Below are positions 56,100 to 64,000 of a stretch of DNA of 64,000 nucleotides, in pieces; position 1 is the stretch's first letter, and each line of letters opens with the position of its first letter. This stretch comes from Adiantum capillus-veneris (taxonomy: Eukaryota; Streptophyta; Polypodiopsida; Polypodiales; Pteridaceae). The notes below the pieces were generated by a model that was given only the letters and a program-made list of their open reading frames with translations, searched no databases and was not told the DNA's origin. Location: positions 23,552,451-23,616,450 of the forward strand of contig CM043948.1 in assembly GCA_014529385.2 (NCBI GenBank). The letters are read 5' to 3'. Both the position numbers and the translations under genes were made by a program.

Positions 56100-58060
56100 A
56101 CCCCCACTATGTTGAGGTACATGGATCACGATCTACCCCCTGCCAAATTTTTAGCCCAGATTTTGACAAGGTCATGTGCAAGCTATGTACCAATTTTTAT
56201 CAAATTTTGAGGTTGGGGGACAAGGATCGCTATCCATGTTCAACCACATATGGACTTGATCTCTTGCAACTTATTCTCGACTATGTCCACAAGCTAAATC
56301 TCAAATCTTTTTGGATTTGGACTTGGTTTGCTCCCTTTTGACCCAAATTTGTTCAATTTTTTCCAAAACTGGACTTGGGGTCATGTTTCCTTATGTATGG
56401 ACTACTGATCTGGAAAATTCCAGGTCAAGTTGTCATTATGGGGTCATGGATCGCGATCCATGTTTGGAGGTCAAATTGACTTTTCTTGGTAACATCAGAA
56501 TTAACATGACTATTAGGTCCTATGGCATCAAAATTTTTAGAAAATGGACCTCTGGATTGAAAATCAGGTCGATTTTGGCACTGGTCATACTATTGGCAGT
56601 TTTGGGCTTTTGACTTGGTTTTTGATATACACATTCACTTTTGAAAAAACCACTAGACCCTCGTGGCGTGCTCTAGCTATGGTACAGTTTGGCCTCACTC
56701 TCTGAGAAGGGAACATGGATCGTGATCCATGTACCCTTGTTTCAAATTGCATTGAAACTTGGCACACAGCTTCCCCTTGGTCCACTGATCCGTGCTATAT
56801 GGTTTTTGTATGATTTGGACTTGTTTAGGTCAGAAAAAAGTCAATCCCCAGGTCTATTTTAGGGTTTTCACCTTAAACTATTTTTTGCCCTTTTGACCCA
56901 CTTTTTGAACTTTTTTCACAATGCTTCTTTGAGGACTTTCGTTCACAATGGTCTCTGCTACACGCTGGTAAAGTTTTTGTCCAAAAATTCCTTAGGGGGT
57001 CATGGATCGCGATCCACGTTCCATCAATTTTGAATCTGAATTTTGGTGTTTGATAGCTTATGATGTTTGTAGACTGCTCATCAGGAAATTTATAAATTTG
57101 GATTAGTTTTGCCCAACCAAAAATGAATTCTATAGTTTGCTATGTCAATTTTGATAATATTCTGTTTATTGCTCTTTTGAGTACTTTTTATAACTTTTTT
57201 GCATAAGGTCCTTTTGGAAAAGTTGTTCCAAATTGTATCAGCTATCTCTACTGGTCAATGTTGAGCCAAAGATCATGATGAGGTACATGGATTGCGATCC
57301 ATGTTTGATCTCATTTTGACATGAAATTTGGTCAACTTATAGTCCATGTTATGGTGAAACTCTCACCCAAATCGTCTTGAATTTGAATCACTTTTGCCTA
57401 ACCAAAAGAAAAATATTGTGTCTTCTTTGCGGTTTTTGGCTATCTGGCAGAATTTTGGTGTTTTGATCAACTTTTTGTATGGTCCCTTTTGAAAAAGTTG
57501 TTCCACTAGTTATCAATGATGTACTGGTCAAATATCAATCCCAAATGTCAAAAAGGTACATGGATCGCGATCCATGTTTGGAAGCATTTTGTCATGAATT
57601 TTGTTTTGCTAGTTCTCTATTCCCTGTAGAAGCCAAATCTCACCCCTTTTTTTATTTGGATTCCAAAAAGTTGAAAACCCCCAAAATTTGTGTCTACAAG
57701 GCATGTTTTGTTGTTTTGCCCTATAAGACAATTTTGATGTGATTTTTGAGTTTTTCTTTCAAGGAAACTTGATCAGAGAAATATCGCGCTGATGCATAAT
57801 CTCACTAGCCACGTTTTTGCAAAATTGGTCTCTGGGGATCATGGATCGTTATCCATGCTCCTCCACAAAATCTGGCCTAGCTTTCCAGATTGTTGCTACC
57901 GAGTATGTTGATGTCCTTGACCCACAACTTTTGAGGTCTGATCACTTTTGAGGTCTCTGCCATCAAATTTTCATAATTTTATAGTTATGGTCATTTTGGC
58001 CAAAATATGTTTTTCAACCTTTTCTTCTTTGATCTTTCGACCCAAATTTGATGGTGGTAG
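56100..58060 (-). repeat. Leader of element E: ~280-bp tandem repeats each with a 18-bp palindrome
   Basis: CATGGATCGCGATCCATG or close variants at 56120, 56221 (inner part), 56445, 56714, 57001, 57286, 57559 and 57840. The last six steps are 269, 287, 285, 273 and 281 bp after 56445. Surrounding text also repeats (CCTTTTTGACC.., TTTTGAAAAAGTTGTTCCA at ~57,215 and ~57,490). Non-coding on both strands. Confidence 0.85.
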
Positions 58061-58387
58061 TTTCTACTTACCCTACTCCTAAGTACTGAAATGAAATATG
58101 AAACAAAAACAAACAAAAAGGTACAAAATAAAGTCAAAACGAAAAACAAAACAACACTCTAAAAACATAGAGAAAACACGAGAATGAAATGCTTTTGGCT
58201 ATCTCACTCACAACTAAATTTACCTCTCGAGAATAGATCTGGCAAGTCCTCGACTTCTACACTCTACCAAGCAGTAAACCTTGTGGCTAGTTGCTTCACT
58301 ACTAAAATATAAATCGAATAAAGAGACAAATCTTCGAAAAAGAACGCTTTAAATATGCACTAGGTCACTCACCATTAAGGATCATTA

Positions 58388-58406
58388 TCCCCGGTAACGA
58401 CGCCAA
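58388..58406 (-). promoter_or_regulatory. Primer-binding site of element E
   Basis: Minus strand TTGGCGTCGTTACCGGGGA directly abuts the LTR end CCCGCTAACA. It differs in two positions from TTGGCGCCGTTGCCGGGGA, a primer site frequent in plant Ty3-type elements. Confidence 0.88.
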
Positions 58407-59317
58407 TGTTAGCGGGTCGCCACGACGGACATCTGTAGCGTAGCTATTTGACACTAACATAATGTCAATACTCAGGGAAGTGACTTGGACGGGGAACGGA
58501 GACTCTTTGAGGTTGTAAATCTTAAGAAGTGAACGTAACGAGCTAACACAACAACTCAACAAGCAGATCAATCACTCAATGATCAAGAAAATTTGCCTAT
58601 GTTCGTTCTCACCACTCTAGGTCATCACGCCATTTCGGCACTTGAACGGACTCAAAATGCAACAAAAATTTAGGAGGAGGTCTAAGACACCTACGGGCAC
58701 TATCGTACCAAGTCTAGTTGAAATTCAAAAAGGTACCAAAAGCACGATCCATCATGAAAAAAGTCTTGCAAACTACAACAAATGAGTCCAAAAAGGTCAT
58801 CCTATGGTCTAGGAACACTCTCCTATGGTCAAAACGTCAAAAAATAGTGATTTAAGCACTCAAATCTAAATATTAGGCTCACTAACGCCGCGTAGCCGCA
58901 AACCTCAATAGAATCGACAATGCTTACACTTGAATGAAAGGCAAAGAGAGGATTAAAATGCAAGTTTTAGAATTAAAAACAGATTACCTAATCATTAGAA
59001 AAATTGATTACAATTTGGAGCAGCTTCATAGCTTGAGCTTACGTACAATAGAGCTCTTTCTTCTTCTAAAGATAAGCCTCCTTTTCACATTAAAGTTAAT
59101 GACCTTTATACCTATAGGAATTTCTAAATGGCCAATGGCTAGCTCACATGACCTCACAAATATCATGATAGCATTACAATTCAGGGAATCAACCCGCTAC
59201 TCTGGAATCAAGATTTACAAAGAGTATAACTATACTAGCTCGAAAAAATAGAGTACAAATGTGGTGTCCAGCTACGTGTTCAACTAGGTGGACTCTCGTT
59301 CGATCAATCCGCTAACA
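58407..59317 (-). repeat. 5' LTR of element E
   Basis: 911 bp; plus text starts TGTTAGCGGGTCGCC and ends CAATCCGCTAACA. Aligns end to end with 38215-39124. Confidence 0.92.
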
Positions 59318-61768
59318 ATACTACCCAAGAAAATCAAAAATTTCACAAGCTTCCTGTAGTTCTTGATGATGACTAAGGGAGAAGAATTCTCTATGGAGAG
59401 TTTCACATTCATCTCTATTGGGGTGCTCACAGGTTTACGATGTATCATCCCAAATGCTTTGAGAATTTTTGTTGCATATTTTTGCTAAGAGATTAAGATA
59501 CTCTTTGTGGATTTCCAAACCTCTATCCCTAAAAAATAATGTAAAAGCTGTAAGTCTGTCATTTTATTGGAGATCAAAATCTAAAGATAGACACACTTCA
59601 CTTTAAACGAGCTAATTAGTTCTTCTACAAAGTCGTAGATCTCAAAGCAATCTCCATTTTGATAAAAACAAGTTTTTGCATTGGAGTTTTGTAGCTCAAG
59701 TTATGAGAAATACAGTGACTTGCTATCAATCTACCCTAAGCTGGGAAAGTTGCTTCTCTCGCTCTCTCTCTCTCTCTCTATGTGTGTGTGTGTGTGTGTG
59801 TGTCTCTCTCTCTCTTTGACCTCACAAAAAGCTCAATCTCTAAGCCCTTGTGGATTGTGGAGTTCGACCCCTTGCCACCTTGATGCATGAGCTCTATGCG
59901 TCAAGCTCACAATGCCTCCATAGCCATGGAAACTGATATGAGGCTAGCGTCAAGCAATTGATAGAGGCTAGCTCCTTTGTAGAGCCCTAAATTGCAATCA
60001 TTAGATCCCTGTTGATGATGTGGTCAAAGCCTTTTTTTTTGCTTCTCTATTCTCTTTGACCTTTGCAAGACATCCTCTTCTTCATGTTCACGAGGATTGT
60101 GAACATGAGTATTTTGATAATAAAAGAGCTATTGAGACCCCTTTGGTAGTGGATTTTGCTATGATGCTACAATAGGTTGGTTAGTTTTGTTTGAGTTGTC
60201 ATGATCATCAAACAACTCCTCCTCAATGTTTACCTCACTTTGATGGGAAAGTGGACGAACCTGTTTTCTCCACCAAATATGGCCTTTCTTCAAATACGAC
60301 ATCAAAATTAGTGAGTAGCTTATTTTCCTCTAGATCATAGAGTTTGCATGCCTTAGAATCTTCACTATATCTTAGAAAGACACACTTGTTTCTTTAGGTT
60401 TCTACCTTTGTTCTTTTGAAATCAAGAACATGTGAATAAACAAAAACACCCAAAAGTTTTGATATGCAAAAGCAAAGGTTTCTTACTAGAATAGGGTTTT
60501 TAAGGTGTTTTTGCTTTTAGAGACTTTGTATAGCTTTGATTGAGGATATAAACTATAGTATTTACTACTTTAGCTCAAAAGGAATCTGGCAAATCCTTGG
60601 CTTTGAGCATGCATCGTGCATTGCTACCACAACCGATTAGTAAGGTGATGCTTGATACCATGCTCATTGCAATAGTTATTGAATTCATTTGAAATGAGTT
60701 CTCCTTCTCAATCTGTGCAAAGTTTCTTGACTATCTTTTTTGTCTCATTTTCTACAAGCTTGTGCCACACTTTAAATTTTCCAAAAGCTTCAAAATTCTC
60801 AGAAATGAGATACACCCATATCTTCCTACTAACAACAAAGAATAGAAAGATCCACACAAAATAAAAGTAGACATTTTACCACAAATATCCACATGTATCA
60901 ACTATAGAGGAGATTGGACTCCATTATTAGTCTCTCCTAAAAATGCCTTCCTTTGTTGCTTGCCCATCATGCAAGCCTCACATAATTCATTCATATCTAA
61001 GATTTGAGGCATGTGAGCAACCATCCTAGATCTTTGTATCTTTTTTAGCATAGGAATACTTAGGTGGCCAAATCTCTCATGCCATAAATGAGTTGTATCT
61101 TTTTTTATAGTTATCGTAAGTGCAAAAATCTCATAAATATTGTTGTGTCTTACTCGCTTTCCCACCGTATTGCCTTCAAAGTCTAAGATTTTTGCTCCAA
61201 TTTTTTTGATTTTTTTTTCAAAACCATGATTAAATATTATAGAAATCTTGTGAGAACCTTCTTCTTGATTTGTGGCACGTACAACATATCAAAGAGTTGT
61301 TTAGTTTCACATGTAACCAATAAAGAAATTGTGTAGAGGCTTCTAGGAGCTGTACCAATCTTTCTTACTAGTCATATGTTCAGATGCTCTATTATCTAGA
61401 ATCCAAGAACCATCAAGAAATGGAGTCTATGTTGATGAGAATACCTCTTTAATAGTAGCGCATAGCTCATTTACTTCCTTTAAGCTTTCATGGTGCCGTT
61501 CTCCTCATCTTCTTTCTTCTTTCTGCATTCTTTAACAACATGAACTTTTTTGTTACAATAAAAATAGCTACTTATATATTTATTCTTTTTGGGATTTATC
61601 TTAGAGGCATTTGACATAGTCCCCTTGCCTTTTGCACTGGCTCTGAAAGCAACATCACCCCCACCATCCTTAGTCTTAAGTCCTAACTTCTCTTCAAGCA
61701 ACATTGCACTTAGATATTCAAATGTAAGAGGGGCTGTAAAAACCTGATTTTTGAGTACCATAACAAGA
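59318..61768 (-). pseudogene. pol: Copia F, 5' part: gag, integrase, RT remnants
   Basis: Minus strand. Nucleocapsid at 61,761-61,480 (YLSAMLLEEKLGLKTKDG; zinc-knuckle CNKKVHVVKEC with one Cys changed). GAG-pre-integrase at 61,165-60,902 (THLWHERFGHLSIPMLKK, ELCEACMMGKQQRKAF). Integrase end near 60,400 (KCVFLRYSEDSKACKLYDLE). RT end at 59,480-59,318 (KILKAFGMIHRKPVSTPIEM, YRKLVKFLIFLG), continuing after element E at 38,214. A microsatellite (CT)n(GT)n(CT)n at 59,757-59,812 and large deletions interrupt RT. Confidence 0.82.
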
Positions 61769-62675
61769 TGTTAGTGGATTGCCACGATGGACATCTATAG
61801 CATAGCTATCTAGCACTAACAGAATACATCATATGTCAATACTCAAGGAAGTGACTCAGATGGGGCACAAAGACTCTTTGAGGTTTTTAGTCCTCTCAAG
61901 AAGTGAGCCTACCAAGCTAACATTCATCTCAATAATCTAGCCACCACTCTCTGATAAAAAAATATGCATGTGTCCTATCTCGCCACTCTAGGTCATCATG
62001 CCATTTTGTCGACTAAATGGACTCAAATCATCATCAAATTTTAAGGGAAGCTATATTAGGTCTAAGGGCTCAAGTCTACAAAGTCTGGTGGCCATCTGAC
62101 AAGGTACCAAAACCATAATCCATCATGTACGAGGTCATAAAAACTACAATAGAAAAGTCTAAATAGGTCGCTCTAAGGTCTAACAACACTCTCTTATGGT
62201 CAAAATGTCAAAAATTAGTGATTTAAGCACTCAAATCTATACATAAGGCTCACATATGCATAGTCGTAGGCCACAACAAAACTACGAATGCTTATAATTA
62301 ATTGAAAGAACAAGAGACAAAAACCACAGTGCATTTCTTGAAATTGAATTTGGATTACTAGATCAAGAGGAAAATGAGTTACAAGTTGTAGCTTTGCTTG
62401 TGACAATTGTACATCAAAAGATCTTCAAAATCCAAAAAGATATACAAGGTGTGTTCAAACTAAGGTCTAAAACCTAGGGCTTTTCCAAATGGCCATTGGC
62501 TGCCTACTTGGGCTTTGGACACATAATCAAATATTAAAACTCAAAGTTTACAATTCTCAAATCAAGATTATGTAGACTCTACAAGGCTTCCTCAAAAAAT
62601 ATGATAGAATACATAAAAAATGTGGCTTTGGCAAGGTTTAATTGACTAGGAGGGTACTGGTCAACTGCATCGTGC
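61769..62675 (-). repeat. Third copy of the element E LTR family, diverged
   Basis: Starts TGTTAGTGGATTGCC and follows 58407-59300 with many substitutions (for example ..CACGATGGACATCTATAGCAT; ACTCAAGGAAGTGACTC; GACTCTTTGAGG). The end is blurred (GACTAGGAGGGTACTGGTCAACTGCA). It cuts the Copia F gag at 61,768. No primer site on the left. Confidence 0.75.
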
Positions 62676-64000
62676 ACATCCTCGTACAAGTTTTGGAAGC
62701 TTTTTAGTACTCAAACTGCCGCTTCTCCATGGCCTTTTGGAAACTTTTTAGTTTTGGAAGCTTTTCAATAGTCAAACTGCCGTGCTTCTCCACAGTTTTG
62801 ACGACTTTGTTAAATTTGGCGGCTCTAGCTATGATTTTGGTTTTGATTGAGAGATCTCTGAAATGGTTGTTCAGTAGCATGATCTAGTAAGCCATGTGCC
62901 TTGCTTGTAGATCCTTTGTCAGTGGGTTGAAGATTGTGGATTCCATCTCAAAGAATCCAATCATGAGTGCTTCTTTGAATGTATGCATGTAGTGTAATGT
63001 TAGAAACATTAGGTGTGCATACATGTCCATGATAAAGTTCTTTTGAAGGAGCTTCCATCTCCAAATTCTAGCTAATTCCATCTATTCCTTCAAGAAACAC
63101 CTCCCAAGGGTGTTCTACTTTGTCCATGTCTTCAAATGCCTCGATGAAAGTGAGGATCATCTTGACAATTTTGCATGTCATTTGACAAGTTAAATCTAGA
63201 ACATTCCTCATTAACGTGATGACCGTCCTTAGTGTATGTACCATGTAGGACTTTGTTAGTTTATAGCTATGTGCAGCATTTGCAAGAACCAGGTAATTAA
63301 GCAGTAACGGCCTCTTGCTCTTCCATATTGCGTAGGTATCCCCCCATGATCACCTTCTTGGTATTGGGACAATATGTGGGGTCAATTTGTAGGTGATGGG
63401 GAGAATTCTTGTATGATGTCTCATCTTGGGGCCGCTTTTCAAACCTTTTTTTGTGCCATAGTGGTTGGATTTCTAGGATAAGAAACACCTATTTTGTAGT
63501 CACTAAAACTCCCTCATAGTCGCCTTTGAACGGTTCTAGTGCTGACATCAGCTTCTTCTTCTTCCACAAAAGATCCTCTTGCACCACTTGGTCATCAAAA
63601 AGTACACCTAAATTGCAAAAACTACACCTCACTTTTAATTTGGCCAAAAGTTTTCAAAAAACTAAAAATATCAATTTTTGGAGCTACTTAAAAAAATGAC
63701 AATGAACACTACCAAAAAAACTTCAATTTTTTGTACTAAAGTTAATAAAAAACGTTTTTGAAACAAAAAAGCTGCAAATATTTTTGAAAAAATTACACAA
63801 CATTCCACTAGAAAACCAATTACATCCTTGAAAGCTTACAATTGAAGACTCAAGGCTTTCAATTACAATCCTTGAACTTTTTCCATCAAATTTTTTATGG
63901 TTTGTTGACAAAGATGAGCAGACTTCTTCAAGGTGAAACCATAAACAAAAATTTCCACATCCTCCAAGTTTAGATTATCAATATGTCATTCACTACTTTC
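62676..64000 (-). other. Possibly coding remnant, unidentified
   Basis: On the minus strand one frame from about 63,330 to 63,080 reads like protein (LNYLVLANAAHSYKLTKSY; IVKMILTFIEAFEDMDKVEH), flanked by other fragments with family-less text. I cannot assign it. The last 400 bp are A/T-rich with no feature. Confidence 0.3.

Larger units (their letters stand above)
38215..59317 (-). mobile_element. Element E: gag-protease-only Ty3-type retrotransposon, nested and interrupted
   Basis: LTRs at 38215-39124 and 58407-59317, primer site beside the right one and polypurine tract beside the left one place it on the minus strand. Content: palindrome-rich leader, gag, protease, an unidentified ORF, a third ORF with W-P-K modules. 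No RT or integrase anywhere. The 9,876-bp DNA transposon at 40,812-50,687 interrupts it, leaving 11.2 kb. It interrupts Copia F; flank pentamers AGTAT and AATAC (minus strand) look like a target duplication with two transitions, and removing E joins the Copia F frame (FLG|NTRLDTCF). Confidence 0.9.

Overview
This is nuclear DNA of a land plant, almost entirely built of nested, decayed transposable elements. The evidence is Ty1/Copia pol proteins of plant type, Ty3-type gag-pro elements with plant tRNA primer sites, a hAT transposase, a tRNA-derived SINE, spliced genes with GT-AG introns, and long GA/CT microsatellites. I see no convincing host gene and cannot name the species; the repeat load suggests a large genome.

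Layout. 1-6.4 kb: a gag-protease-only Ty3-type element (G, + strand) with a third ORF, its 3' LTR, and the 3' end of another element (H). 6.4-16.1 kb: two inverted copies of one Copia family (A on +, B on -). Copia C (9,419-14,963, - strand, both LTRs present) is inserted inside the RT of B. 16.1-18.8 kb: Copia D (-) with an open RT-RNase H frame. 18.8-27.3 kb: a Ty3-type gag remnant between two ~1-kb repeats, an integrase scrap, a SINE, an LTR and LTR pieces, and poly-G/poly-C tracts. 27.5-34.5 kb: a broken hAT transposase (+) convergent with a broken protein-kinase-like gene (-), with a GC-rich hairpin on each outer side. 36-64 kb: Copia F (-) is split by a 21-kb Ty3-type element E (-, LTRs 38,215-39,124 and 58,407-59,317), and E is itself split by a 9,876-bp DNA transposon.

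The main discovery is that DNA transposon, 40,812-50,687. It has 33-bp terminal inverted repeats with one mismatch and a 4-bp target duplication (ATTT). Removing it restores the reading frame of the third ORF of E exactly at the insertion point. On + it carries a spliced transposase-like gene with an SDG-type motif and a GHGKG..DGAG motif. On -, convergent with it, are a RING/coiled-coil gene and an FCP1/NIF-type HAD phosphatase-like gene. An intron of each of the two outer gene units holds an array of a perfect AT-rich palindrome resembling the transposon's own ends. I know no described element with this gene set.

Secondary discoveries: elements G and E are both gag-protease-only and share a third ORF built from a W-[IV]-P ... 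AQGYYQGN ... W-[LIV]-P-K module. The 5' leader of E holds eight palindromes around CATGGATCGCGATCCATG, mostly every ~280 bp.
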